From contig OY720344.1 in the NCBI GenBank assembly GCA_963082975.1, positions 80,960,053 to 81,024,052 of the forward strand: a stretch of DNA of 64,000 bases. Direction: 5' to 3'. The translations under genes and the position numbers were made by a program. Positions within the stretch are counted from its first letter, which is position 1; each line of letters begins with the position of its first letter. The stretch is from Labia minor (taxonomy: Eukaryota; Arthropoda; Insecta; Dermaptera; Spongiphoridae). The notes below the pieces were generated by a model, which was given only the letters and a program-made list of their open reading frames with translations, was not told the DNA's origin and made no database searches. Positions 34,324 through 45,354 of the stretch are shown one piece after another.

Positions 34324-36319
34324 TTCTAAAAAGTATGCACAATTGATGAAAATAAAGTAAAATAAAATAAAATAATTCAAAAAATCTTTCTTATTCTTTC
34401 ATATTTAGATTCTTGATCTTTTATTCCCTCCTATTAACTCTTATATTTTAATATTTATTTTTATAAATGGCTTTTGAGGTTTAGTCCCATCTTAATAATA
34501 ACAAATATAATTATTTAATCTTAAAATTAAGTGAAATTAACAAGATTTGATTTTCAATAAATTAATATATAAATTATAATAATTATTCATTATATTTGTT
34601 TGTAAATATAAAATTGTGAAAGTTAATATCTCATGTGGTTAAAAATTTCAATTTTTATTCACTACTACTAAAAACAATTATTCATAATTTATTTATTTTC
34701 AAAAAAATATTTTCTTATAGTATTACTATATAAATCAGAGGGATTCCCAAAAAAGGATCTTCAAAACTACAAAATTTTCTGAAATAAAGATTTAAATTGT
34801 TATTTAGAAGAGGTCACCAATAAAGATTGTTGCCCTGACGCAAGGTATTTTCACAACGACAGTGTATAATATATAATCCCTAAATTGTAAGTTAATTATT
34901 TTAAGTTGGTTAGTTTATATTGAGTTATAACTAGAAATTCAGGCCTTCTTCGACAATTTATTTCACTTTATAAAAATAATAAATAAATTTCAGTAATTCA
35001 AGTATCAAAGATCTATGAAAAGATCTTTTAATAGAAATCCAATTAGTTACGTCACCATGGATCGTTCTCAAATTTCATTTCGTCCTTAGGATTTAACTTA
35101 CAGAAATGAATTTATAAATTGGAGAAAGGAAAATAGAGAAGCGAAGCCCATAAATAAAATATAAAATTTCAATATTACTAATTTTTTTTTTAATTGAAGA
35201 AGTCCAAAAGACATTAACTTTTCGGCGATAATGTAATTACTCTTGTTCATAATACAATCTACAACAATATCCCAAGAGTTAAGCTCATTTATCAAAAAAT
35301 AATTATTTTTAGAATCTAATTTATTTAATGTTGCTCTCTCTTAAAGAACAACAGGGGAACAACATATCATCCCAACTCACCACTCCCGTCATCACCTTAT
35401 ACCTCCCTCCCACACCGCACCAACTTCCAACCTTTCATCGTCCATTTTAATCGATTTTAATCGATATTTTATTATTGTTATTATTATTATTATTATTATT
35501 ATTTTAATCAAAACAAAGAATTTATATTTTTATTCGAACCAATTAAACGATTATTATTTGAGATAACAATATTCATATGAAAGATAATGTTGATTTACGA
35601 TAAAACAGAAATTATTTAAAATAATAATATATATTATATATATTTATTACGGAGGCTACTTTCTGGTCAATAAAATAGGCGGTGAGTGTTTTAAATTAGG
35701 AGAAAAATCTTTATTTAACGATCGAAATTTGAGGATTCTTATAAATAATAAAATATTTTAATTTATTAATTTTATAATTATTTTTATATAAGTAAGTGGG
35801 AGTTACATTTACCTGTGTGTGTGCTTAATTCACTTAACCCACCTAAACCAGAAGTCAGATTAATATGTAATTTATAATTTCCATTTCGTTCTATTAGAAT
35901 CTCTAAATGCTTTAGAATAATAAAAACATTAAAATATCTTAAGAGTTATGTGTCTTAAGTAATTAAATTTAATTTAAAAAGTATATAATTTTATTCATAA
36001 AATGTTGTATATATTATACATATATAGTTTAAAATTTGGAAAAAAGTTAAAATTCCATAAATTTAAATTGAATTTATATTTAATTAATTATTAACAAATG
36101 AATCAAATAGGATATTTATAATTAACTTTTCTATATTATATAAAAAAAATTAAAATATAATAATTAATACAATTCCAATTGATGTATAATTTGTATTGGG
36201 GCAATCATCAATTCGTATGATGCAAGAGATGGGTTCTGAATACGGTGCGTGTTCTCTATTTTATTTTAATAATTAATAAAAAAATGAAGAGAATAAAATT
36301 GGATATAAATATATATATA
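34324..36319. other. AT-rich stretch
   Basis: No gene recognised. A (TTA)n microsatellite occupies 35478-35503. The segment 35350-35450 is C-rich and unassigned. Confidence 0.5.
35478..35503. repeat. (TTA)n microsatellite
   Basis: A nearly perfect TTA trinucleotide run. Confidence 0.85.
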
Positions 36320-36685
36320 TGTAGTGGTTTGAGAGAGGTTGGATCGTTGTCTATGGGTATATTATCTCGATAGAGCAACAACAACACTTGTTTGGGTTTG
36401 TCTATAAAATGATTTATTTACAATAAATATACATAGGCAAATACACACACTACATACACTCATCATCATAGCCAAGCAATCGAACAATCAAGCATCTAAC
36501 TAGCATCCAAAACGAATCCCCAACCAATTCCCTTGCGGGAGTTCCCGTTCCCATTTATATATTAATTCCGCCCCTAATGAGCATGTGGGAGACTTTCTCC
36601 TGACTGTCACCAAGGCCCGTCTCGAGCATGATCATGGGTTCGGGCATCCCGTGGCCCCACAGGAAGGGCCACGGTTGCATTTACA
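36320..36685 (-). mobile_element. Candidate solo LTR, minus strand
   Basis: On the minus strand this block begins TGTAAATGCAACCGTGG and ends CTCAAACCACTACA, so it has TGTA...TACA ends like many insect LTRs. An AATAAATCA segment past mid-block (near 36410) could be the polyadenylation signal. It is clearly less AT-rich than its surroundings and contains a perfect inverted repeat, CCGTGGCCC/GGGCCACGG, near 36648-36674. No primer-binding site, internal domain or matching 4-6 bp duplication is visible, so the LTR reading is only a hypothesis. Confidence 0.35.
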
Positions 36686-37679
36686 ATCAGGGACAAGTAA
36701 ATTCTTTATTCAATTTCAAATACAAGAACTTCTATACTAAATACTAGAAGAAAAATATATAGAAGAAGATAGCAAGGGATGGATAGAGGAAGTAGATAAG
36801 AACAAAAAATCAAACTTTAAATACAATATAGGCGCAAGAACATGCCCTATAGGCTTTCAGAATTCAGAGGGAGGAAACTATATCTATAGATTCGAATTCC
36901 TTGACATCGAAAATTACAATAACAAAAAAAGAAGAAACCACACCAAAATTCGTGATCTTCTGGCAATCTTAGTTTTTTATTAAAGAAAAAAGAAGGGGAG
37001 TTAGGTGTGCTCTTGTAGGTGCTGCCGGCTTGTATTAAATTAACAATATGTATTTAGTTCCAATAATAAGGGTTGATAAAAATAAGCTATCAAAGTATAC
37101 TATTAAAATTTGTAAATTATAAAAATAAAAATGATAAGGATAAAATTAATTAAGAAAAATTGAAGTAAAAATGACTAATCATGATTAAAGTAAAAAGATT
37201 TTTAAAGGTTTTTTTCCCAAGTTAGAATAAAAATAAATTATACCAAGGGCATAGTAATTTGATTTTTTATCTACCTAAAATCTATTCATTTTTAAGTTTC
37301 TAAATAAATATGTATTATGTAGACGTAATATTATCCATTGCTTCACTCTCTGAAGCTTCCCTGCAACTGTTTCCCTGTCTCTAGATAAAATCTTTAATCA
37401 AGCGTATCGTTCTTGAAATTAAATGCTATGTTATTAGACATTAGATTTATTTTATCATCTTTGTGATGATGATTACATTTTTTATAAAAAAAAGATATTG
37501 AAACAATTTTCTTTTCATCCCTTATTATAAGTTCAACTTATCACTTTCTAATCATTTTTTTAGGACCAAGGTGAAAAAAATTTAAAATATTTATAAATAA
37601 ATACTATTTGAAGTGGCTGTAAATGGGCTACTCACCACCATAAAGTAAAATAGATCAAACTTCAAATCATTCTTCATAA
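36686..37679. other. AT-rich spacer
   Basis: No feature recognised; the segment 36700-36970 is A/G-rich. Confidence 0.5.
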
Positions 37680-38725
37680 ATATAGATTCAAATCTATAAC
37701 TTAAAATAGACATAGGAACACCCACGCATCTCTAATACAACTAATAAAAAACCTCTACGAATCCAACACCGCAAGAGTAATAATTGAGAAGACTCTCGTC
37801 AGAATTTACCACAGAAGCCGGCGTAAGACAGGGATGCATCCTATCTCCGACTCACTTTAACGTTTACGGCGAAACAATAATGCGCACCGTTTTGGACTCC
37901 TGGGAGAGAGGAATAGCAGTCAGGGGAAGAAAGATCAACCACCTCATATATGCTGACAACACTCTCATTCTAGCAGCTGATGAAGAAGAACTAACAACGA
38001 TAATGAGGAAGCTGGAAGTCGAAAGTAAAAAGTACGGTCTGGAGATCAATGCTGATAAAACTAAAGTAATGATCATAGACGTGCTCACAACAACCAACCT
38101 CAATCAGACAACATTGCGAACTTTCAGGTGGTTGACAGCTTCGAGTACTTGGGCTCTATATTAAACAACCAGGGCCAATCAGAACCAGAAATACGCCGAA
38201 GTACAGCGATAGCCCTTGTATCTATGACCAAACTCTCAAAGATATGGAGAGACAATAACATCACAATGGCTACAAAGTTGAAGCTAGTCAACTGACTAAT
38301 TTTTCTTATCGCCACATACGCAGCAGAAACGTGGACAATGAAAAAAGTCGACCAACTGCGTATAGATGCATTTGAAATGTGGTGCTATCGCAGATTATTG
38401 CGGATTCCCTGGACCGCTCACAGGACAAATGCATCAATACTTAAAGAACTCAACATCCAAAAAAGACTGTCCACAAAAATAAAATCAAGGATGCTGGCAT
38501 ATTTTGGCCAGCTAGCCAGAAGAGCTGATGGCTTAGAGAAACTCGTTATTGAGGGGAAGGTCGCCAGCCGACGCCCAGGAGGGTGCTCCTGGGCAGATCA
38601 GGTGGAGCATGCTGTAGGCCGAACTCTTAAACAATCCATCCAAGACCGAGCTTCATTGCGAACAACTACGCAAGTCGTCGCATGACTTCACCATGCTTTG
38701 AGGAGTAAACGGACTGAAATATAAC
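37680..38725 (+). pseudogene. Non-LTR retrotransposon reverse transcriptase, 5'-truncated and decayed
   Basis: Across three frames the copy reads LIQLIKNLYESNTARVIIE, then FTTEAGVRQGCILSPTHFNV, LIYADNTLIL, YGLEINADKTKVM and FEYLGSIL. It ends with FEMWCYRRLLRIPWTAHRTN and FGQLARRADG. These are RT motifs in the correct order, from the fingers to the C-terminal segment found in RTE-like endonuclease-RT elements of arthropods. The catalytic YADD reads YADN. There are frameshifts near 37785 and 38110 and an in-frame TGA at 38293-38295. No target duplication was found. Confidence 0.8.
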
Positions 38726-39460
38726 TTAAAAAAGTTTAAACAGCTAAACAAAAAATTTCTTGATAATTATTAAAATTTCAAATCCGAAATTAATGTTTAA
38801 TTCTTTAAGATTAAATTAATACAAAAATATTAAATTAATAAATAATATTGGGATAAAATCTTACTGCAAGGGTTATTTAGAAATATAATAAAATTAAAAA
38901 TTAATCATTTAAAGTTCTGATGATGGAATAATTGCCGAAATAGATATCAAGCAAATATGTATACAATACAATATCAAGAAACCTGAATGTTTAATGAAAA
39001 TTATTCTTATTAAGTTGTGTATATTTCAAGTATTTTTAATGCTAATAACACTTTCTTAAGCCACATACTTAGATTTCGTTATATATATCTATATCTATAT
39101 CTATATATTAATTGTGCGAACCTCCAGGATATTTTAGAGCTTCAGACCAGCCTAAGTAAAAATTCATTCGTCCACTCACCCAAAAATGTTCTGTCTTATT
39201 CATTCAGATTAAGACCCGCAATTTTAAATTTAAAACCTTTCACATACAGACTTTCAACAAATCACTATGTATTACATTGGGGGTTAAAGCTGAAGGGGCT
39301 CTGAGAAGCTAATATTTATATATACACCTATTCCTAGATTCAATTTGAATGAGATATTTTTTTATTAAAAAAATCTTACACCAATATAAAAATATTTTGT
39401 TTTATCAAACACCCATCAGTGTTTTTATTGTTTGAGTTTTTTATTTATAAAAGAGTAATA
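38726..39460. other. AT-rich spacer
   Basis: No feature recognised before the TA (39459-39460) at the start of the mariner. The open frame at 39017-39304 has no known domain. Confidence 0.5.
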
Positions 39461-39540
39461 CGAGGTGTGTTCGAAAAGTAAGGTGACTTTTCAAATTTCG
39501 CGAGCAACGTACTTTCGATTATCGATTTTTTTATTTTGTT

Positions 39541-39554
39541 ATGTTGGTACACTC
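39541..39554. repeat. Target site duplication of the Jockey-like element, left copy
   Basis: ATGTTGGTACACTC, repeated exactly at 44569-44582. Joining the flanks at one copy restores continuous mariner sequence. Confidence 0.9.
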
Positions 39555-40146
39555 ATTCAGTGAGTAGCTCTCGAATAGATTGGATGTGTTAAATCGGATT
39601 CCTGCTCCCGAAGTGGATTTGTGGGACCTTCTAGCTTTTTTTTGTTTCAAGTCTGCCAATTTTGGTGAGATCTGATTCACTACGCATGTATATATGTATA
39701 TTTACTTAAATTAAACAAACTGAATTGTCAAATTTTGACAATTTTGTTGTGTTTTTATAAAAATTTTATATAATTTTATGTATTTTTTCTATAATTTTCT
39801 TGCTAAATAATAGGATTGTTAGTTAAATACTTTCTTATTTTAGATTTTTATCCTTAAATCGCCTTATCCAAAATCCTAGTTAAAGATTTTATTTATTTTT
39901 AATTTTAAATTATCTTTAATTTTTCCAAGGCTTTATCTCCTAAGGTCAGTCACACCAAAGAGCCAGGGCTGTGTGAAGAAAATTTATCCTCTCACCTCCC
40001 CCCCATATCCTTCCCTTGTACACACCTTTTATAAATATAAATGTATATATTTGTATATTTTTGTTTTTTTTTACAATAAGTAAATAGTTAATTAAATAGA
40101 TTATAGAAATAATTATTGTTTCTATTTTATTATAATATGAGTCGGC
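39555..40146 (+). promoter_or_regulatory. 5' untranslated region of the Jockey-like element
   Basis: The 592 bp between the left duplication and the ORF1 start begin ATTCAGTGAGTAGCTC. Jockey-clade elements usually carry an internal polymerase II promoter here with downstream motifs. I can see no TATA box at a useful distance, and the part near ORF1 is AT-rich. The role is inferred from position. Confidence 0.5.
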
Positions 40147-41640
40147 ATGAACTTGGATAAGGAGTCAATAAACCCTTTCCAAGGGACAAAATTACAGAGA
40201 ACCCCGCCGCTCAAATCTCAAATAGAAGATGTGTGTAAGAAGGATGTAAATAGGGAAATCACTGAAAATTCAAATAATGAATTAGAAACATTATCTGAAA
40301 ATGAAATTTTAAAAAATGAAAATAGTCATTTAAAAGAGGTGATAAAAAACCTCACCAAAGATCTTCAAGAAATAAAAAGCAAGATCTTAGGAAATCCTTG
40401 CCCTGAAATTACATCTGATAAACAGGAAGTAGACACTAAATTGCAAAATTTGAAAACTTCCGACAATGCAATTGTATATCTCACGGACGAAGAGGAATTG
40501 GAAAATGAAATAGGATGGTCAACGGTAAATAGACATGGGAATAAAAAAAGGAAAACTTTTTATTCTCCTGAAAATTTACAAAATAAAGAGGACAATTTTG
40601 AAAAATCTAATAATAGAAATGTTAAACAGCAAACTACTGAATCATATTGGTTAAACAATCCAAACGTAAAAACAGCAAATCGTTTTGAAAATCTTCAGGT
40701 TGAAACTATAAATAAAAAAACAACTGGAAAAGCAGTAAAACCTCCTCCGATCTTTGTAGCGGGAGTTGAAAATATCCAACCGCTAATGAATCTATTAAAT
40801 AAAATGGGACCAAATTGTTTTAATATAAAATGTTTGAAGGAAAATGAGGTCAAGATCCAACCATATGAACCTCACATCTATACATCAATTGTTAAAGAGT
40901 TGGAATCTAAAAACACTCAATTCCATACATATCAGCTAAAAAAAGATAGGCCTTTTAAAGTTGTATTAAGGAACATGCATCATTCAATGCCTGCCGAAGA
41001 TATTAAAGAGGCACTACTAAATCATGGACATGATGTAATAAATATACACAATATAAAAAATAAAAATAAAAACCCTCTACCTTTATTCTTCATAGACCTT
41101 AAACCTAAACCTAGTAATAAAGAAATATACAATATAAAAAATATCCTTAATACAATTGTCACATTTGAACCACCATATCCTAAAAGAGAAATTCCTCAAT
41201 GTTTTAATTGTCAACTTTTTGGCCACACAAAAAATTTTTGTGCAAGAAAACCCAAATGTGTGAAATGTGCTATGGCACATTTAACAAAAGACTGCAAAAT
41301 TAAGGATAACAATACAACTCCTTTATGTGCTAACTGCGGCGAAAACCATCCAGCAAGTTATAAAGGATGTACAATATATCAAGAGTTAAAAAATAAACAG
41401 TTTCCACCTTTGAGGATAAAGGTATCTCAACAACCAAAAGAGAAAATATCCCCCAATTCCAAAAATGAGACCATTGAGAGTGTTCCACCAGTACAAAATG
41501 CATGGACTAAAGAGAAACCTACACCAGTAAATGGTCAAGAATCAAATTTACATAAACTTGAAGATTTTATGCTTAAAATGATGGTTAAAATGGACAAAAT
41601 GTTAGATATTCTAACAGTTCTTGTAACTAAAATGGCATAA
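40147..41640 (+). CDS. ORF1: gag-like RNA-binding protein
   Basis: The 497-residue protein packages the element RNA into ribonucleoprotein particles in this family. Residues 45-80 (ENEILKNENSHLKEVIKN) look like a coiled coil. Residues 267-345 form a PRE_C2HC-type domain (RPFKVVLRNMHHSMPAEDIK). Three zinc knuckles follow: C352-C355-H360-C365, C371-C374-H378-C383 and C394-C397-H401-C408, spaced CX2CX4HX4C, CX2CX3HX4C and CX2CX3HX6C. The first ATG of the frame is used; an ATG at 40138 is in another frame and closes quickly. The stop TAA shares its last base with the ORF2 ATG. Length and layout are normal for Jockey ORF1, and there are no internal stops. Confidence 0.92.
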   Translation: MNLDKESINPFQGTKLQRTPPLKSQIEDVCKKDVNREITENSNNELETLSENEILKNENSHLKEVIKNLTKDLQEIKSKILGNPCPEITSDKQEVDTKLQNLKTSDNAIVYLTDEEELENEIGWSTVNRHGNKKRKTFYSPENLQNKEDNFEKSNNRNVKQQTTESYWLNNPNVKTANRFENLQVETINKKTTGKAVKPPPIFVAGVENIQPLMNLLNKMGPNCFNIKCLKENEVKIQPYEPHIYTSIVKELESKNTQFHTYQLKKDRPFKVVLRNMHHSMPAEDIKEALLNHGHDVINIHNIKNKNKNPLPLFFIDLKPKPSNKEIYNIKNILNTIVTFEPPYPKREIPQCFNCQLFGHTKNFCARKPKCVKCAMAHLTKDCKIKDNNTTPLCANCGENHPASYKGCTIYQELKNKQFPPLRIKVSQQPKEKISPNSKNETIESVPPVQNAWTKEKPTPVNGQESNLHKLEDFMLKMMVKMDKMLDILTVLVTKMA

Positions 41641-41642
41641 TG
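41638..41642 (+). promoter_or_regulatory. TAATG stop/start overlap between ORF1 and ORF2
   Basis: The ORF1 stop TAA (41638-41640) and the ORF2 start ATG (41640-41642) share one base, and no other ORF2 start is available nearby. Overlapping UAAUG stop/start coupling is documented in the silkworm element SART1, where ORF2 is made by termination-reinitiation. The same mechanism is inferred here. Confidence 0.7.
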
Positions 41643-44324
41643 GATAGAAAAACACTTAAAATTGTAATATGGAATGCAAATGGTTTATTTAATCATTTAC
41701 TCGAAATCAAAAAATTTCTTATAATTAACAACATTGATATTATGCTCATAAGTGAAACACATTTAACTAATAGAAGCTACATTAAAATACCCCAATACAA
41801 TATATATGACACTAAGCATCCGGATGGAAAAGCTAGAGGAGGAACTGCTATTATAATTAAAAAAAATATTCAACACCATCAATTAAATAGCTATTCGGAA
41901 AAGCATCTTCAAGCAACAACAATTGAAATTGATGAATGGCTAGGGAAACTTTCACTATCTGCAGTTTACTGCCCGCCGGGTACTAAAATTGAGTGTGAAC
42001 ATTTTAAACAGTTTTTTAATACCTTGGGCTACAAATTCATCTCAGGTGGAGATTTCAACGCTAAGCACACCCATTGGGGCTCAAGATTGACAACACCTAG
42101 AGGGAGGCAACTTTACCAAGCTATTCAAGAAAGAAATCTGAATGAAATTTCAACTCGTCAACCAACCTACTGGCCTTCAGATCCAAAAAAAACCCCTGAT
42201 CTATTAGATTTTTGTATTTTTAAAGGTATTTCTCTTGATTGCTTAAATATTGAATCTAGTTTGGATTTATCATCTGATCACTCTCCTATAATTTTAACTG
42301 TATCAACCCAATTAGATAAAAGAGTAAAAAATGTTCCCCTTTTCAATAGATATACAAATTGGAACCACTATAGAAATTTAATAACAAAAAATATAAACCT
42401 CAATATTTGTATAAAAGACAAACATGATATTGAGGATAATATAAACAACTTAACAAAAATAATTCAAAAAGCTTCTCTGCAATCTACCCCCATAGCAAAT
42501 ATTAAAAATCAAAAAAACCTTTGTTCTCAATTAATTAAGGACAAAATAGATGAAAAACGCAAAGCTAGACAGAGATGGCAAAAGACAAGGTCCCCTACGG
42601 ATAAAAAAACTCTAAATAAATGTATAAAAAATTTAAAAAAAATATTAAAAATTGAAAAAGAAAAAGGTATTCAGAAATACTTAAGTAACCTTAGTCCAGG
42701 GGAAGAAAGCAATTACTCTTTGTGGAAGGCAACTAAGACCTTAAAAAGACCCCAAACCCAAATTCCACCAATAAAAACTTCTAAGGGATGGGCTAGAGGT
42801 GAGAAAGAAAAAGTAGATATTTTTGCTAAGCACTTATTTAATGTGTTCAATGAACCCCCTGAAAATGAAAATAAATACAAGTGTGATGAAATCATCATAA
42901 AAACTAGTAAATTACATAAGGACCCCCATAGATTTAAAAAAATCAAACTTGAGCAGGTTCTTGACGAAATTAAAAATATAAAAGATAAAAAATCTCCTGG
43001 ATATGATCTGATTTCAGGCAAATTATTAAAAGAACTTCCCAAAATAGCCTTTATTTTTATTGCAAATATTTATAATGCTATAATTAAATTAAATTACTTT
43101 CCAACATTATGGAAAGTAGCTCAAATTATAATGATACCAAAACCAGGTAAAAATCCAAATGAATTAACATCATATAGGCCTATTAGTCTTCTTCCAATTT
43201 TGGGAAAGATCTTGGAAAAAATTTTATTCCGAGAATTAAAGCCTTACTTAACAAATATAATTCCTGAATATCAATTCGGCTTTCGTCAAGAACACTCTAC
43301 TATCGAACAGGTGCATAGGGTAGTTAAAAAAATTAAAGATGCATTTGAAAGTAAATCTTACTGTGGAATAGTATATCTTGATATAACACAGGCTTTTGAT
43401 AAAATTTGGCACACAGGGTTAATTTATAAAATTAAAAACTATTTACCAGATACATTTTATCAATTATTAAAGTCTTATCTATCGAATAGACACTTTTTTG
43501 TTAAATATGGGTGTTCTTCCTCCAACTTAATGCAAATTAGAGCAGGAGTCCCTCAGGGTAGTATTCTAGGGCCAGCCCTTTTCCTATTATATATGATAGA
43601 CATGCCTCTCTCTCCTTATAATGACATAGCAACTTTCGCTGATGATACTGCAATCATTTCAACAAATGTAAATCATAATGTCGTATCTGAAAGACTTCAA
43701 ACTCATCTCGATATGTTATATCTTTGGTTTAAAAGATGGCGGTTAAAGATAAATGCAACCAAATCTATATTTGTCACCTACACCTTAAATAGGCAAACAT
43801 GCCCACCAATATACATGAATAAATCTATCATTCCGCAAAAAGATGAGGCAAAATACCTAGGAATCCATCTAGATAGGCGCTTGACTTGGAAAAAACATAT
43901 TTCAGCTAGAATTGTCCACTCAAGGGAAGAGTATAGAAAACTATATTGGCTTTTAGGGAGACATTCTAGCCTAGGATTAGAAAGCAAAGTTCTTCTATAC
44001 AAATCCATAATCAAACCAAAACTGATGTATGGGATCCAACTCTGGGGATCAGCCTCAAAAACTAACATAAAAAAAATTGAAAGTTTTCAAAACAAAACAC
44101 TTAAAAATCTTGTAAGAGCCCCGTGGTATGTTCCAATTAGATTCATACAAAGGGACTTAGAAATTAAAAACTTAAATGATGAAATAAACATCCTAAGTGA
44201 AAAGTATATTAAAAAAATGGAAAACCATCCAAATGTGTTAGTTAAAAAATTACTAGTTAGGGATGATACAATCAAGAGATTAAAAAGATATGATATATTG
44301 GATCTCGTTAATAGAAAATTTTGA
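41640..44324 (+). CDS. ORF2: endonuclease-reverse transcriptase of a Jockey-like element
   Basis: The 894-residue protein nicks the target and copies the RNA by target-primed reverse transcription. Residues 6-220 are an APE/EEP endonuclease: WNANG (11-15), SETH with E39, GGDFNAKH (136-143; D138, N140) and SSDHSP (211-216; D213, H214). Residues 495-760 are the reverse transcriptase: SYRPISLLP (511-519), YLDITQAFD with catalytic D581, AGVPQGSILGP (635-645), FADD (666-669) and KYLGIHLD (738-745). All catalytic residues are present. There is no RNase H domain and no C-terminal zinc finger, as expected for the Jockey clade. The start ATG overlaps the ORF1 stop by one base (TAATG), so translation probably depends on reinitiation after ORF1. 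Confidence 0.95.
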   Translation: MDRKTLKIVIWNANGLFNHLLEIKKFLIINNIDIMLISETHLTNRSYIKIPQYNIYDTKHPDGKARGGTAIIIKKNIQHHQLNSYSEKHLQATTIEIDEWLGKLSLSAVYCPPGTKIECEHFKQFFNTLGYKFISGGDFNAKHTHWGSRLTTPRGRQLYQAIQERNLNEISTRQPTYWPSDPKKTPDLLDFCIFKGISLDCLNIESSLDLSSDHSPIILTVSTQLDKRVKNVPLFNRYTNWNHYRNLITKNINLNICIKDKHDIEDNINNLTKIIQKASLQSTPIANIKNQKNLCSQLIKDKIDEKRKARQRWQKTRSPTDKKTLNKCIKNLKKILKIEKEKGIQKYLSNLSPGEESNYSLWKATKTLKRPQTQIPPIKTSKGWARGEKEKVDIFAKHLFNVFNEPPENENKYKCDEIIIKTSKLHKDPHRFKKIKLEQVLDEIKNIKDKKSPGYDLISGKLLKELPKIAFIFIANIYNAIIKLNYFPTLWKVAQIIMIPKPGKNPNELTSYRPISLLPILGKILEKILFRELKPYLTNIIPEYQFGFRQEHSTIEQVHRVVKKIKDAFESKSYCGIVYLDITQAFDKIWHTGLIYKIKNYLPDTFYQLLKSYLSNRHFFVKYGCSSSNLMQIRAGVPQGSILGPALFLLYMIDMPLSPYNDIATFADDTAIISTNVNHNVVSERLQTHLDMLYLWFKRWRLKINATKSIFVTYTLNRQTCPPIYMNKSIIPQKDEAKYLGIHLDRRLTWKKHISARIVHSREEYRKLYWLLGRHSSLGLESKVLLYKSIIKPKLMYGIQLWGSASKTNIKKIESFQNKTLKNLVRAPWYVPIRFIQRDLEIKNLNDEINILSEKYIKKMENHPNVLVKKLLVRDDTIKRLKRYDILDLVNRKF

Positions 44325-44568
44325 CATTCATGTGTGACAAAGTGAAGTGCGTGTTTATGAAATGTTCGGGATGAGTGTGTGTGTTTAGTGTATAATATTT
44401 AAAACTAATATGTGTGTGTCAAGTGCAAATATGTTGCTTGGCATGATATTGTATTGCCAATGATATGTATGTATTGTTTGTATTTCATTTTTTATAAAAA
44501 TTACTTATTGCCTATATTAAAATGGGCAGATTGTATATTTTCTGAAATAATATATAAAAAAAAAAAAA
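44325..44568 (+). other. 3' region and poly(A) of the Jockey-like element
   Basis: The 3' untranslated region contains TG-rich sequence (GTGTGTGTGTTT near 44378), then AATAATATATAA just before the A run that abuts the right target duplication. A canonical AATAAA is not seen within the last 30 bp; ATTAAA occurs near 44516. Confidence 0.7.
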
Positions 44569-44582
44569 ATGTTGGTACACTC
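44569..44582. repeat. Target site duplication of the Jockey-like element, right copy
   Basis: ATGTTGGTACACTC, identical to 39541-39554. The first base is ambiguous with the poly(A). Confidence 0.9.
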
Positions 44583-44685
44583 TTCCCGAACATCTGTACC
44601 AAGTTTCAAGTGTATAGCATTTTTTGTTTGGTTGTGAGAGGCGTAAAGGTTATAAGTGTTCAGCGATTTTTTGCTTTCGAAAAAT

Positions 44686-45354
44686 ATGGATCAATAGATT
44701 TGCATCAAATTTTGTGTAAAAAATAAAATAAAGTGCTCCGAAACACTTGAAATGTTGACATTGGCATACGGTGAAACTGTTCTGAGTAAAAAAAATGTTT
44801 ACAAGTGGTACAAACTCTTCCAAGATGGCCGGGAAGATGCCAATGATGAGCCTCGCTCTGGAAGCTTTTGCTCACTGTTTTCTTCGATTACCTTGGCGTG
44901 GTGCATCAGGAGTTCTTATCATATATAGTGGTACGGTCAATAAACAGTATTATCTTGAAGTTATGCGCCGTTTGCGAGAAGCAGAATTGTGGAAAAACAA
45001 TTCATGACTTTTGCATCACGATAATGCCCCTGGTCACTCATCTTTGCTTGTGAGAGATTTTTTGGCCAAAAACAACACCACAATCATTCCTCAGCCACCA
45101 TATTCACCGGATTTGGACCCATGTGACTTTTTCTTATTCCCAAACTAAAGAGACCTATGAAAGGACGGGGATTTGCAACGATTGAGGAGATAAAGACTGC
45201 ATCGCTGGATGAGCTCAAGGCTATGCTGAAAAGTGCTTTTGAGAAGTGTTTTGAGGATTGGAAAAACCGTTGGCATAAGTGTATTGTATTTGATGGGGTT
45301 TACTTTGAAGGGGACAACATAAATATTGATAAATATATAAATATTTTTTCTTAA
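44686..45354 (+). pseudogene. Mariner transposase, internally deleted
   Basis: The start at 44686 is followed by an in-frame TAG at codon 4. The N-terminal DNA-binding part is otherwise readable (FCVKNKIKCSETLEMLTLAY, KWYKLFQDGREDANDEPRSG). A deletion then joins it to MLTVFFDYLGVVHQEFL and, in another frame, TVNKQYYLEVMRRLREAELW. The catalytic segment HDNAPGHSS, then YSPDLDPCDFFLFP, carries two of the three aspartates of the DD34D triad; the first (in a VTVDETW-type motif) is deleted. The C-terminus is FEDWKNRWHKCIVFDGVYFE. At least two frameshifts are present. The gene is inactive. Confidence 0.85.

Larger units (their letters stand above)
39555..44568 (+). mobile_element. Full-length Jockey-like non-LTR retrotransposon
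   Basis: This 5014-bp element has a 592-bp 5' untranslated region, two intact ORFs, a 244-bp 3' region and a terminal run of A (about 44555-44568). Both flanks carry the same 14-bp target sequence. Intact ORFs, an uneroded duplication and a host element that is heavily decayed all point to a recent insertion. The set of a gag-like ORF1 with three CCHC knuckles, an APE-type endonuclease and an RT without RNase H is the plan of the Jockey clade. Promoter activity of the 5' region, internal in most elements of this clade, cannot be judged by eye. Confidence 0.92.

Noticed and set aside
36320-36685. Complete LTR retrotransposon
   Set aside because: No second LTR, no gag-pol and no primer-binding site in the neighbourhood.
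42713-44275. Minus-strand open frames of 60-110 codons inside ORF2
   Set aside because: Antisense shadows of the endonuclease-reverse transcriptase gene.
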